Assembly: GCA_934693165.1 (NCBI GenBank)
Contig: CAKUUX010000005.1
Location: 62,001-126,000 of the forward strand
DNA from: an uncultured Candidatus Melainabacteria bacterium
Lineage (GTDB): Bacteria > Cyanobacteriota > Vampirovibrionia > Gastranaerophilales > Gastranaerophilaceae
Length of the DNA: 64,000 nucleotides
Direction: 5' to 3'
Numbering within the stretch: position 1 is the first letter of the stretch; each line of letters starts with the position of its first letter. Shown here in pieces: positions 1 to 8,293 of this stretch. The notes under the pieces were generated by a model. That model did not search any database. It saw only the letters and a list, made by a program, of their open reading frames with translations, and was not told where the DNA came from. The translations under genes and the position numbers were made by a program.

Positions 1-191
1 TTTTCTTCGTCTTCGCAAGCCAAAAGAACAGAAGCATCTCTATGTGATAAACCCTTTCTTTCTCTTGCTTTTTCTAAAATTTTATCTATTAATTCTAAAT
101 TATTTTTGTTTTTTTCTGCATATTCTAAAGTGCTATTAATTTCTTCATCTGAAATAAACTCTTCGGCTTTTAAAGATTTTGGATTATACAT
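1..191 (-). CDS. hydG: [FeFe] hydrogenase H-cluster maturase HydG, N-terminal fragment (cut by window edge)
   Basis: Only the first 63 codons lie in the window; the gene runs off the left edge. The protein begins MYNPKSLKAEEFISDEEI and continues with ...KARERKGLSHRDASVLLACED, the N-terminal helical segment typical of HydG and related ThiH-type radical SAM enzymes. The CX3CX2C cluster motif would lie beyond the edge. In the family, HydG cleaves tyrosine to supply CO and cyanide ligands for the hydrogenase H-cluster. The ATG is preceded by AGGAG at good spacing. It implies fermentative hydrogen metabolism. ThiH is the main alternative, but the opening fits HydG better. Confidence 0.8.
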   Translation of the reverse strand, partial: MYNPKSLKAEEFISDEEINSTLEYAEKNKNNLELIDKILEKARERKGLSHRDASVLLACEDEE

Positions 192-246
192 ATTATTTCT
201 CCTATCTATAATATTGTATAACTTTAATATTTTATTGCAAAATTTT

Positions 247-1230
247 TTATTTCTTTGCCAAAAAGTTATTCTTCAAAACAATACAACTGCACATCAACCC
301 TTGAGTTAAAAGCAAAATAGCTTGATGAATTGTTGAAATACCCAAGGTAGTTGATTTATCAATACCAAAAATTCCTAATGCCAAAATGTAAGCATACTGA
401 TAAGGTCCAACAAATGAGCTTGCAGAAGGTATCATAGTCGAAAATGAAATCAAACTAATAACAAACAATGATGCTGCAAAACCAATCGGCATATTAAAAC
501 TATTAATTATTAAATATGCAACAACACATTCAACACCCCAAGGTAAAAGACTAAAAATAAAAGCTTTTAATGTGTATTTAAAAGAATTTAAAGCTTCAAA
601 TCCTTCAACAAAAAAGTTTAATTGATTGTTTATAAATCCCAAAATATCAGATATTTTAGAATGGTATTTTTCTGGTAAAAATTTCTTTGTTATCCCTAAT
701 ATTTTTTCAAAAATATAATCTATTTTATTGTACTTATAAATCAAATAAAAAGCTATAAAACATCCAATAAAAAGAATTCCTACCGTATAAGAAAGATTTA
801 TTATCCATTTTTCTTTGCAATACATAATCACTGCAAAAAGCAAAATTAAAAACACACAAATACCGTCAAAAGTTCTTTCTATCAGGATTGAACCTAAGAC
901 CTTCATCTTTCTTTCATCTTTTGTTTTACCCAATTTATAAGCTCTGTACAAATCCCCACCTCTTGCAGGTAAAAAGATATTCAAAAAGACGCCCATAACA
1001 AAATTTTCTGCAAGTTCTAAGGCAGTATATTTTTTATCCTCTAAAAGTAGAGCTTTCCATCGAAAACCTCTTAGATACATAGAAAACATATATAAAATAA
1101 CGATTAGCCAAAGATTTTTAAAATCAAAAACTTTAAAAGTTTCAATAACTTCGTGTATATCTATTTTATAAAAGATTATAACTAGAAAAAATATAGTAAC
1201 TAATAATGCAAAAACTTTTTTCTTACTCAT
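247..1230 (-). CDS. UPF0104 / lysylphosphatidylglycerol synthase-type integral membrane protein
   Basis: A 327-residue polytopic membrane protein with about eight hydrophobic segments. Its conserved patches include RGFRWKALL near residue 55, FLPARGGDLYRAYKLG near residue 85 and SFVGPYQYAYILALG near residue 285. These match the UPF0104/YbhN family, related to the flippase half of MprF and to AglD-type proteins. No soluble synthase domain is present, so lipid aminoacylation is not implied. A lipid or polyprenyl-glycan transport role is inferred from the family. It lies just downstream of gatD on the same strand with a 9-base gap, so the two are probably co-transcribed, which suits a cell-envelope role. 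Confidence 0.75.
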   Translation of the reverse strand: MSKKKVFALLVTIFFLVIIFYKIDIHEVIETFKVFDFKNLWLIVILYMFSMYLRGFRWKALLLEDKKYTALELAENFVMGVFLNIFLPARGGDLYRAYKLGKTKDERKMKVLGSILIERTFDGICVFLILLFAVIMYCKEKWIINLSYTVGILFIGCFIAFYLIYKYNKIDYIFEKILGITKKFLPEKYHSKISDILGFINNQLNFFVEGFEALNSFKYTLKAFIFSLLPWGVECVVAYLIINSFNMPIGFAASLFVISLISFSTMIPSASSFVGPYQYAYILALGIFGIDKSTTLGISTIHQAILLLTQGLMCSCIVLKNNFLAKK

Positions 1231-1239
1231 AACCTAACC

Positions 1240-1962
1240 TTAATAAGCTTTATTTACAAGGCTGTTATGAGCATTCATTTCTATAGAATTATCAAGAGGG
1301 GAAAGTTCAACTTCACCCCCAAGAGCCAATTTAATTAAATAATCTGTAAAATGAGGATTTTTAGGTAAGAACGAACCGTGCAAATATGTGCCAAAAACGT
1401 TTTTGTATCTTGCACCCTCAAACATATCCTCGCCATTATTACCGTTTCCTACAACAATTTTAGCAAGAGGTTTTGTATCCCCAGTAAGATAAGTTCTACC
1501 TGAGTGATTTTCAAATCCAACAAGAGTTTCAGGAGTAAGAAAATCTGTTTTTGCAGTAACATTTCCTATAAATCTTTTTTTGCCACCTATGGTATAACCA
1601 CTTAAAAGACTTATACCCATAAGTTTTTCACCACCAATTGTTTGAAAATAATCTGCCAATAACTGATACCCACCACAAATTGTTAAAAATACTTTATTTT
1701 CATCTCTTTTTTGTGTCAAAAATTCTTTATGCTTTTGTAATTCTTCAGAAACATCTACTTGTTGACGGTCTTGACCACCACCCATAAAGTAAATATCTGC
1801 ATTAGGAATTTCTTCACCAATATTAACTTCTTTTAGGTTTACTTTTATACCACGATTTTCAGCACGAAATTTTAACGCCTTAATATTACCAATATCACCG
1901 TATAAATTAAGTAGTTTTGGATATAAATGACAAACAGTTATTTCTAAATTATTTTCTTCCAT
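1240..1962 (-). CDS. gatD: GatD-like type 1 glutamine amidotransferase (lipid II isoglutaminyl synthase subunit)
   Basis: A 240-residue CobB/CobQ-type class I glutamine amidotransferase. The nucleophile Cys96 sits in TICGGYQLL and the catalytic His195 in GTYLHGSFLP. It opens with the family signature HLYPKLLNLYGDIGNIKAL. In the family, GatD supplies ammonia to the Mur-ligase-like MurT, which amidates the D-Glu of lipid II. No murT lies beside it here, so the partner must be elsewhere. No Shine-Dalgarno precedes the ATG; a TATACT -10 box (minus strand, plus coordinates 1969-1974) ends 6 bases before it, suggesting a leaderless transcript. A cobyrinate-related amidase is less likely because of the length and lack of a synthetase domain. 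Confidence 0.8.
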   Translation of the reverse strand: MEENNLEITVCHLYPKLLNLYGDIGNIKALKFRAENRGIKVNLKEVNIGEEIPNADIYFMGGGQDRQQVDVSEELQKHKEFLTQKRDENKVFLTICGGYQLLADYFQTIGGEKLMGISLLSGYTIGGKKRFIGNVTAKTDFLTPETLVGFENHSGRTYLTGDTKPLAKIVVGNGNNGEDMFEGARYKNVFGTYLHGSFLPKNPHFTDYLIKLALGGEVELSPLDNSIEMNAHNSLVNKAY

Positions 1963-1978
1963 AAAATAAGTATAGCAA

Positions 1979-2004
1979 AAACCATGCCTTCGGGCATGGT
2001 TTTA
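1979..2004 (-). promoter_or_regulatory. Perfect hairpin with TTCG loop upstream of gatD
   Basis: An inverted repeat ACCATGCC-TTCG-GGCATGGT (1981-2000) is followed on the minus strand by a run of five T. It therefore looks like an intrinsic terminator for minus-strand transcription. Yet it lies immediately upstream of the gatD -10 box, where a -35 element or operator would be. It could shield gatD from read-through, end a short RNA, or serve as an operator. Sequence alone does not decide. Confidence 0.5.
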
Positions 2005-2130
2005 AACAAATTTTCATAAATTATTTCAAATTATAACAATTTTGTAAATTTTTTATAATCTTTAAAACTCAATGTTTACAAGATTTTCCAAAGTTGCAAT
2101 CCCGAAGAATATTAATTTTAGTTAACATCC

Positions 2131-2158
2131 TTGCACATTTTGAAATATCCCATATAAT
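2131..2158 (+). promoter_or_regulatory. Sigma70-type promoter of the HU gene
   Basis: TTGCAC (2131-2136) and a perfect TATAAT (2153-2158) are separated by 16 bases. A strong AAAGGGG ribosome-binding site follows, ahead of the HU start at 2191. This is one of the best canonical promoters in the window and suits an abundant nucleoid protein. Confidence 0.75.
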
Positions 2159-2190
2159 AAAGCATGTACACATAAGAAAGGGGATTACAA

Positions 2191-2469
2191 ATGAACAAAG
2201 AAGAATTAGTACAAGAAATCGCTAAATCAGCAAAAGTTACTCAAAAAGATGCTAACGAAGTTTTAGGCGCTTTAATCGATACAATCCAAAAAACAGTTGC
2301 TAAAGGTAAAAAAGTTACTTTAGTTGGTTTTGGTACATTCGAACCACGTAAGAGAGCTGCTAGAAATGGTAGAAACCCTCAAACTGGTAAAGAAATTAAA
2401 ATTCCTGCTAAAACAGTTCCAGCATTTTCAGCAGGTAAAAAATTCAAAACTGTTGTTAACGGCAAATAG
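2191..2469 (+). CDS. hup: DNA-binding protein HU
   Basis: A 92-residue HU/IHF-family protein. It shows MNKEELVQEIAKSAKVTQKD at the start, the signature VGFGTFEPRKRAARNGRNPQTG around residues 46-67, and the C-terminal PAFSAGKKFKTVVN. Length and motif match bacterial HU, which bends and compacts DNA as a dimer. It is a monocistronic unit with its own promoter (2131-2158) and an intrinsic terminator (2491-2523). The arm motif RNPQTGKEI is intact. Confidence 0.97.
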   Translation: MNKEELVQEIAKSAKVTQKDANEVLGALIDTIQKTVAKGKKVTLVGFGTFEPRKRAARNGRNPQTGKEIKIPAKTVPAFSAGKKFKTVVNGK

Positions 2470-2490
2470 TTTGTAATTTCAGTTTAGAAA

Positions 2491-2523
2491 AAGAGTCAAG
2501 TTTCGGCTTGGCTCTTTTTTTTT
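2491..2523 (+). terminator. Intrinsic terminator after HU
   Basis: The stem AGAGTCAAG / CTTGGCTCT (one G-T pair) has a TTTCGG loop and is followed by nine or more T. It sits about 20 bases after the HU stop codon. Confidence 0.9.
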
Positions 2524-2607
2524 ATGTGTAGTTTTTATACAAAAAGCCGTTTTTGGTTTTAAATTTAACATTTTTTCTGATAGAATATTATTCGTGGAGA
2601 TTTTTGT

Positions 2608-3951
2608 ATGAAGGAAAGATTAGTATTATTTATATTGGTTGCCGGATTAACAACCTTTTTATACGTGTTTCAATTTCAATATAACACTATTCTTGGCTTG
2701 CTTTTGCTTATCGCAGGCATGACTTTGTACTTAATTTATTCAAATATTGCCACAAAACATAAAAAACGTCAGTTAAAGAAAAATCCGCAAATTATTAATC
2801 CTGATTACAAACCCTTCGTATCTGTTATGATTCCTGCTCACAACGAAGACAGCGTTATTGCAGATACTGTAAGCAATGTTTTACAAATGGATTATCCAAA
2901 CTTTGAAGTAATCGTTATTGATGACCGTTCAGATGATAACACTGCAAATGTTGTTAGACAACTTGCTAGTGAATATCCTGAAAAAGTTATTGCAATGATT
3001 AGAGATAAAGATGCGTACCCTGGAAAATCTGCCGTTCTAAATGATGCAATGCAAATTGCTAAGGGTGAAGCCATTCTTGTTTTTGATGCTGATGCTAGAG
3101 TTGATAGCGATTTCCTATCAAAATTAATTCCAAATCTTGAACCAGAAGATGTTGGAGCATGCCAAGCTAGAAAAATTGTAAGCAACAAAGATTATAACTT
3201 CTTAACTCGTTGCCAAAACAACGAAATGACTCTTGATACACACGTACAAGTTGGTCGTGATGCTATTAAAGGCGCAGTTGAACTTCGTGGTGACGGTGAA
3301 CTTATTAAAAGAAAAGCTATTGAAGATATTGGTGGATGGAATAACGAAACAATTACAGATGACCTTGATATGTCAACAAGATTACACCTAAAAGGTTGGG
3401 ACGTTAGATTCATTCCAGAAGCTAAAGTTTATGAAGAAGCTATCATTTACTGGATGCCTTTATTCCGTCAACGCAGAAGATGGCTAGAAGGTTCTATCAG
3501 AAGATATTTAGAATATTTTGGTGATGTTCTTACATCAAGAGATATGTCATTGAGAGCTGGTCTTGATATGACAGCTTACATATTTGAATTTCTTATGCCA
3601 TTCTGGTGTATTATGGAAATTCTTTTACGTATTATAAAATTTGCAATGGGCAAAATCCCTGCGTATTCTATTTCTAATTTATTATGTTTATTCGTTGGTA
3701 TTGTTATAGCACTTGGTTTTACTATTGCTATTCATTATGCAATCAGAAAATATGACAATGTTCCAAGAAAAGAAGCATTAATTCAAGCTGTTGAAACGAG
3801 TGCTTACTTCTTGGCTATTTGGTTTCCTATGATGCTATTTATTTTGTGCAAAATTCTTTTCTGCAAAAAATCAATGGCTTGGGGTAAAACAACTCACGGT
3901 TTAATTCAAGAAGAAGAAGATAATATTCAAAAACAAAAAGCAAAAGCTTAA
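2608..3951 (+). CDS. Processive family 2 glycosyltransferase, membrane-bound
   Basis: A 447-residue protein with two N-terminal membrane helices (about 5-45), a GT-A domain and several C-terminal helices. Visible GT2 motifs are SVMIPAHNED near residue 74, VIDDRSDD near 108, DADARVDSDF (the DxD-type metal site) near 155, a TDDLDMSTRL acceptor-site motif near 252 and QRRRW near 290. The Q-R-R-R-W motif marks processive enzymes such as cellulose, hyaluronan and poly-N-acetylglucosamine synthases. The polymer made cannot be told from sequence. The start is supported by GGAG upstream. apt follows after 21 bases, probably co-transcribed. Confidence 0.85.
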   Translation: MKERLVLFILVAGLTTFLYVFQFQYNTILGLLLLIAGMTLYLIYSNIATKHKKRQLKKNPQIINPDYKPFVSVMIPAHNEDSVIADTVSNVLQMDYPNFEVIVIDDRSDDNTANVVRQLASEYPEKVIAMIRDKDAYPGKSAVLNDAMQIAKGEAILVFDADARVDSDFLSKLIPNLEPEDVGACQARKIVSNKDYNFLTRCQNNEMTLDTHVQVGRDAIKGAVELRGDGELIKRKAIEDIGGWNNETITDDLDMSTRLHLKGWDVRFIPEAKVYEEAIIYWMPLFRQRRRWLEGSIRRYLEYFGDVLTSRDMSLRAGLDMTAYIFEFLMPFWCIMEILLRIIKFAMGKIPAYSISNLLCLFVGIVIALGFTIAIHYAIRKYDNVPRKEALIQAVETSAYFLAIWFPMMLFILCKILFCKKSMAWGKTTHGLIQEEEDNIQKQKAKA

Positions 3952-3972
3952 TTTAAGGAAGAAGGCAATTAA

Positions 3973-4512
3973 ATGAGAACACTTACAGTCGATGATATTA
4001 AAAATGAAATAAGAAACGTTCAAGACTTTCCTAAAAAAGGTATTCTTTTTAGAGATATTACAACTGCTCTAAAGGATGCTGATACTATGAAAGCTATGGT
4101 TGATTTCTTGTATGAACATTACAAAGATAAAAAGATTGACTATATTGCAGGCATGGAATCAAGAGGTTTTATCGTTGGTATGCCTTTAGCATATAAATTA
4201 AACGTTGGGTTTGTTCCAGTAAGAAAACCTGGTAAATTACCAGCTGAAACATATAAACAATCTTACGAGTTAGAATATGGTACTGATGTTATCGAAATGC
4301 ACAAAGACGCTGTAGAAGAAGGTAAAAACGTATTAATAGTAGATGATTTACTAGCAACAGGTGGTACTGCTTGTGCAGCTTGTAAATTGTTACACCAAGC
4401 TAAAGCAAATATTGTTGGTGCTGCTTTTTGGATTGAATTAAGTGGTCTTAGTGGTCGTGAAAAACTTGAACAACAAGAGGGTATTGATGTAGTTAGTATG
4501 CTACAGTATTAA
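3973..4512 (+). CDS. apt: Adenine phosphoribosyltransferase
   Basis: A 179-residue PRTase of normal length. It has the purine-binding FPKKGILFRDITT near residue 20, AGMESRGFIVG near 59 and the PRPP-binding loop VLIVDDLLATGGTA near 120. The enzyme converts adenine and PRPP to AMP for purine salvage in the cytosol. AAGGA precedes the ATG. It lies directly downstream of the GT2 gene and is followed by a strong hairpin terminator. The pairing with a glycosyltransferase is probably transcriptional convenience rather than pathway logic. Confidence 0.95.
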   Translation: MRTLTVDDIKNEIRNVQDFPKKGILFRDITTALKDADTMKAMVDFLYEHYKDKKIDYIAGMESRGFIVGMPLAYKLNVGFVPVRKPGKLPAETYKQSYELEYGTDVIEMHKDAVEEGKNVLIVDDLLATGGTACAACKLLHQAKANIVGAAFWIELSGLSGREKLEQQEGIDVVSMLQY

Positions 4513-4542
4513 AAGCGAGCAGAGGCACGAACGAAGTTTTAA

Positions 4543-4580
4543 AATAGAGGCGAAGCCAACGGCTTCGCCTCTATTGTTTT
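4543..4580 (+). terminator. Long hairpin after apt; first copy of a repeated terminator
   Basis: A 15-bp perfect stem AATAGAGGCGAAGCC / GGCTTCGCCTCTATT with an AAC loop is followed by a T-rich tail. The central 21 bases (4549-4569) recur exactly at 15964-15984 after ahcY. Confidence 0.85.
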
Positions 4581-4602
4581 GTTGTGGTAGAAACCCCAAC
4601 CT
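4581..4602. repeat. Short GTTGGG/CCCAAC palindromic repeat, copy 1
   Basis: GTTGTGGTAG-AAACCCCAACCT closely matches the copy at 5296-5318. Both can fold as a small hairpin with a TAGAAA loop, and they flank the NUDIX gene. Confidence 0.5.
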
Positions 4603-4617
4603 AGATTTATTACTTCT

Positions 4618-5232
4618 TTAATCAAATTGTGTTTCCCAGTTTGGATTTTTGTATGCTTCAAAACACATTTTGATTTGTTTTTTATTATTTTTTGCATTTG
4701 CTAGATTTTCAGGTAGTTCATCAATACCAAAATATTTTATTTCTGTAGTTTCAATATTTTCTTTAAATTCGCCACCAATCAGCTCACATAATACAAAGAC
4801 TTTGCAAACACTATAAACATAATAAGGTTCATTATGTTTGTTTCTATCTTGTACGGCAATTAATTTTACAGCTTTTGCCTCTAGTCCTGCTTCTTCACGG
4901 ATTTCTTTTTCTGTATTAGATTTTACAGATTCTAAAACATCACACCAGCCTCCAGGTAGAGACCAAGTGCCATTGTTTTCATGCACAAGCAAAATCTTAT
5001 CGTCTTTAAAAATTGCTCCACGAGTATCGATTTTTGGTGTTTGATAACCTGTTTCACCACAGAACAAATCTTTTACTTTTTCAAGGTTTATGTCAGATTT
5101 TTCTGAAATTATTTCAGCAGAAATTTCTCTCAAGCGTTCGTATCTTTCAACGTCATAAGGATTTTCTGTATATGCAATTCCTGATTGAGCGATGCTTTGT
5201 ATTTCTATTGCTAATTTGATTAATTTGTCCAT
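4618..5232 (-). CDS. NUDIX hydrolase with N-terminal nucleoside-diphosphate-X hydrolase domain
   Basis: A 204-residue protein. Residues 1-60 resemble the small helical N-terminal domain of nucleoside-diphosphate-X hydrolases, and residues about 65-200 form a Nudix fold. The Nudix box spans G95 to L117, GWCDVLE...KEIREEAGL, with the metal-binding E113 and E114 kept. The usual box Arg is Lys109. The family hydrolyses nucleotide sugars, NADH-like dinucleotides or related pyrophosphates; the substrate is not predictable here. It stands alone on the minus strand, flanked by short GTTGGG palindromic repeats. The ATG at 5232 begins a normal family N-terminus, although no strong ribosome-binding site is seen. 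Confidence 0.85.
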   Translation of the reverse strand: MDKLIKLAIEIQSIAQSGIAYTENPYDVERYERLREISAEIISEKSDINLEKVKDLFCGETGYQTPKIDTRGAIFKDDKILLVHENNGTWSLPGGWCDVLESVKSNTEKEIREEAGLEAKAVKLIAVQDRNKHNEPYYVYSVCKVFVLCELIGGEFKENIETTEIKYFGIDELPENLANAKNNKKQIKMCFEAYKNPNWETQFD

Positions 5233-5247
5233 AAATTTTTATATTTT

Positions 5248-5318
5248 GTTGGGCAAGTATTCCCAACCAACTGCCTGTTCACCATATAAGATTTTGTTGG
5301 GGTAGAAAACCCAACCTA
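5248..5318. repeat. Two further GTTGGG/CCCAAC palindromes between secA and the NUDIX gene
   Basis: GTTGGG-N8-CCCAAC lies at 5248-5267, and GTTGGGG-TAGAAAA-CCCAAC at 5296-5315. The second is nearly identical to 4581-4602. They may act as processing or termination hairpins downstream of secA (minus strand), but neither has a convincing T run. Confidence 0.45.
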
Positions 5319-5335
5319 CAACTGCTCACATCGGC

Positions 5336-8122
5336 TTACGCTTTTCCACAGCAGTGTTTATACTTTTTGCCACTACCACAAGGGCAAGGGTCATTTCTAC
5401 CGACTTTATTATCGTTTCTTACTGGTTTAACTTCGATTTCTTCGTCATCTTCAGATGAATCAAAGTTTTCTGCTGCTCTTGATAAGTCTGTTTCGATAGC
5501 ATCATTTGGATTTATAACTTGTACACCAAATTTTGTTCTAAAGATATGTTTTACAACATCACCTTGAATTTCATGCATCATATTATTGAACAAGTCATAA
5601 GCTTCTTTTTTATATTCAATTAATGGGTCTTTTTGACCGTAAGCTCTCAAGCCGATACCATCTCTCAACATATCAATGTTATGTAGGTGGTCAATCCATT
5701 TGTTATCAACAGTTCTCAACATTACATCACGTTCAATTGTTCTCATAATATTGTCATCTGCAAATGGAACTTGAGGTTGAGGATTTTCCTCGTATTGAGA
5801 AATAACGTCATTATAGAAATTAATAATTTCTTCTTCGTGTTCTCTATATTTTTGGAAAGCTTTTTCTTTAATCTTGTCATAAATAGCGTCATATCTTAGA
5901 TTCTTAATATCGTTAACTTGAATATCACTAAGTTGAGGCATAATTGAATGAACTTCTTTAATTAGTCTTTCCAAATCCTCGTAAACGTATTCAGCAGTAT
6001 TCATTTCTGGAGTAATATATCCTAGTAAAAGTCTTTCAATTTCTTTTTCTATCATATATTTAACATCTTCAGAAAGGTTTTTACCGAATAAAACTTTTTT
6101 ACGTTGAGCATAGAATTTCTCTCTTTGAACATTCATAACGTCGTCATATTCAAGAACTGATTTTCTTATGTCAAAGTGGTAAGTTTCAACTTTCTTTTGT
6201 GCTGATTGAATTTGTCTTGTAATAAGAGGATTTTCAATAGCCATATCTTCTTCAACATTAAGAGCGTTCATAAGACTAATAATTTTGTCGCCACCGAAAA
6301 TTCTCATCAAATTATCTTCTAAAGATAAGAAAAATCTAGTAGAACCTGGGTCACCTTGTCTTGCTGCACGACCTCTCAATTGGTTATCGATACGTCTTGA
6401 TTCGTGTCTTTCTGTACCGATTACGTGCAAACCACCTGCTCTAACTACTTTTTTATGTTCTTCTTCTGTTTGAGCACGCATTTTTTGTAAAAGAGCATTT
6501 TTCTTTTCTTCATAATCACACATATCAGGTGTTATGCCTTGGTTTTCAAGTTCTTCTTTTGCTAAATATTCAGCGTTACCACCTAAAAGAATATCTGTAC
6601 CACGACCAGCCATATTAGTTGCGATTGTAACAGCGCCTGCACGACCTGCTTGGGCGATAATATATGCTTCTTTTTCGTGGTGTTTTGCATTCAATACATT
6701 GTGTGGAATATTTCTTTCTTTTAAAAGATGTGAGATATATTCTGATTTTTCAATACTAATTGTACCTACAAGTACTGGTCTTTGTTTCTTGTGCATTTCG
6801 ATAATTTCATCTACTACAGCCAAAAATTTTTGTTTTTCTGTCTTGTAGATAACATCTGACATATTTTCTCTAATATCAGGTTTATTTGTAGGAATAATAG
6901 TAACTTCTAAGTTATAAATTTTTCCAAATTCAGCTTCTTCAGTCATTGCTGTACCAGTCATACCTGATAATTTTGGATATAATCTAAACAAGTTTTGGAA
7001 AGTAATGCTTGCTAAAGTTTGTGTTTCATCTTGAATTTTAACGTTTTCTTTGGCTTCAACAGCTTGGTGCAAACCATCTGACCAACGTCTACCTTCCATT
7101 AAACGACCTGTAAATTCATCTACAATACAAACTTCGCCATTTTTTACAACGTAATCTGTATCTTTAATAAATAATTCTTTTGCTTTTAAAGCTTGAATTA
7201 ATTGATGAGCGTTTTGTGTAGCAATATCAAATAAATCTTTTACGCCTAACAATTCTTGCGCTTTATCAATACCAACTTCTGTTAAAATAACATTTTTATT
7301 CTTTTCATCAACTTCATAATCAACATCCTTTTGAAGTTGAGGTGCAATTTTTGCCATTGTTCTGTATGTTTCAGCAGATTTTTCCAATCTACCACTAATA
7401 ATTAATGGAGTTCTAGCTTCATCGATTAAGATACTGTCGACTTCATCGATGATAGCATAGTTAAATGGTCTTTGAACAAGCATTTCAGGACTACCTGCCA
7501 TATTATCTCTCAAATAGTCAAAACCAAATTCGTTATTTGTACCATAAGTGATGTCACATTCGTAAGCTTTCTTTTTGTTGTCAAAACTTTCGGCATTTCT
7601 TCCACCTGAAAGGATTACACCAACTGAAAGACCTAGAAATTTATAAATTTTGCCCATCCATTCAGAGTCACGTTTTGCAAGGTAATCGTTAACTGTGATT
7701 ACGTGAACACCCTTACCAGTAAGCGCATTCAAATATGCAGGAAGTGTCGCTACAAGAGTTTTACCTTCACCAGTTCTCATCTCTGCAATGTGACCATTGT
7801 GTAAGAAATATCCACCAATCAATTGCACATCAAAATGGCGCATATTTAAGACTCTTTTACCTGCTTCTCTTACTGTAGCAAAAGCGTCTGGCAAAATTTT
7901 ATCCAATGCTTCTTTTTCTAAAATTCTATCTTGTTTTACATTATCAGATTTTGGTCTTTTTGCTAAAATTTCTTTAAATTCTTGAGTTTTTGCTCTCAAT
8001 TCTTCATCTGATAATTTTGAATATTCTTCTTCCAATTTATTAATATGTTCAATAATAGGCATTATTTGTTTGATTTTCTTTTCATGAGGATCGCCCATTA
8101 ATTTAACTAAAAAATTTATCAT
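5336..8122 (-). CDS. secA: Preprotein translocase ATPase SecA
   Basis: A 928-residue full-length SecA motor that drives Sec-dependent export through SecYEG. The Walker A motif GEGKT lies at residues 118-122, the DEVD Walker B motif at about 226-229, and the helicase-like GRGTDILLGG and RGRAARQGDPG motifs near residues 490-600. The C-terminus is a complete zinc-finger tail CPCGSGKKYKHCCG for SecB or phospholipid/ribosome contact. The start at 8122 is preceded by GGAG. It is apparently monocistronic. It fits the many signal-peptide-bearing proteins in this window. Confidence 0.98.
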   Translation of the reverse strand: MINFLVKLMGDPHEKKIKQIMPIIEHINKLEEEYSKLSDEELRAKTQEFKEILAKRPKSDNVKQDRILEKEALDKILPDAFATVREAGKRVLNMRHFDVQLIGGYFLHNGHIAEMRTGEGKTLVATLPAYLNALTGKGVHVITVNDYLAKRDSEWMGKIYKFLGLSVGVILSGGRNAESFDNKKKAYECDITYGTNNEFGFDYLRDNMAGSPEMLVQRPFNYAIIDEVDSILIDEARTPLIISGRLEKSAETYRTMAKIAPQLQKDVDYEVDEKNKNVILTEVGIDKAQELLGVKDLFDIATQNAHQLIQALKAKELFIKDTDYVVKNGEVCIVDEFTGRLMEGRRWSDGLHQAVEAKENVKIQDETQTLASITFQNLFRLYPKLSGMTGTAMTEEAEFGKIYNLEVTIIPTNKPDIRENMSDVIYKTEKQKFLAVVDEIIEMHKKQRPVLVGTISIEKSEYISHLLKERNIPHNVLNAKHHEKEAYIIAQAGRAGAVTIATNMAGRGTDILLGGNAEYLAKEELENQGITPDMCDYEEKKNALLQKMRAQTEEEHKKVVRAGGLHVIGTERHESRRIDNQLRGRAARQGDPGSTRFFLSLEDNLMRIFGGDKIISLMNALNVEEDMAIENPLITRQIQSAQKKVETYHFDIRKSVLEYDDVMNVQREKFYAQRKKVLFGKNLSEDVKYMIEKEIERLLLGYITPEMNTAEYVYEDLERLIKEVHSIMPQLSDIQVNDIKNLRYDAIYDKIKEKAFQKYREHEEEIINFYNDVISQYEENPQPQVPFADDNIMRTIERDVMLRTVDNKWIDHLHNIDMLRDGIGLRAYGQKDPLIEYKKEAYDLFNNMMHEIQGDVVKHIFRTKFGVQVINPNDAIETDLSRAAENFDSSEDDEEIEVKPVRNDNKVGRNDPCPCGSGKKYKHCCGKA

Positions 8123-8293
8123 TTAATACTCCAATTCATGTGTTTATTTAACCTAATTTTATCACGGACAAAATCTTTGAGCAATAGCCCAAAACCCCTT
8201 AATTTATTATGATTTTTAGCCAATTGTCTAATTTTTATTTAAATTTGTAATGATATAATATTTGTATTTTGTGGTATATTCTATTTAGTAATT

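Noticed and set aside
1955..2025. A 22-codon leader ORF (minus) overlapping the hairpin before gatD
   Set aside because: It lacks a ribosome-binding site, ends inside gatD in another frame and has no regulatory codon pattern.
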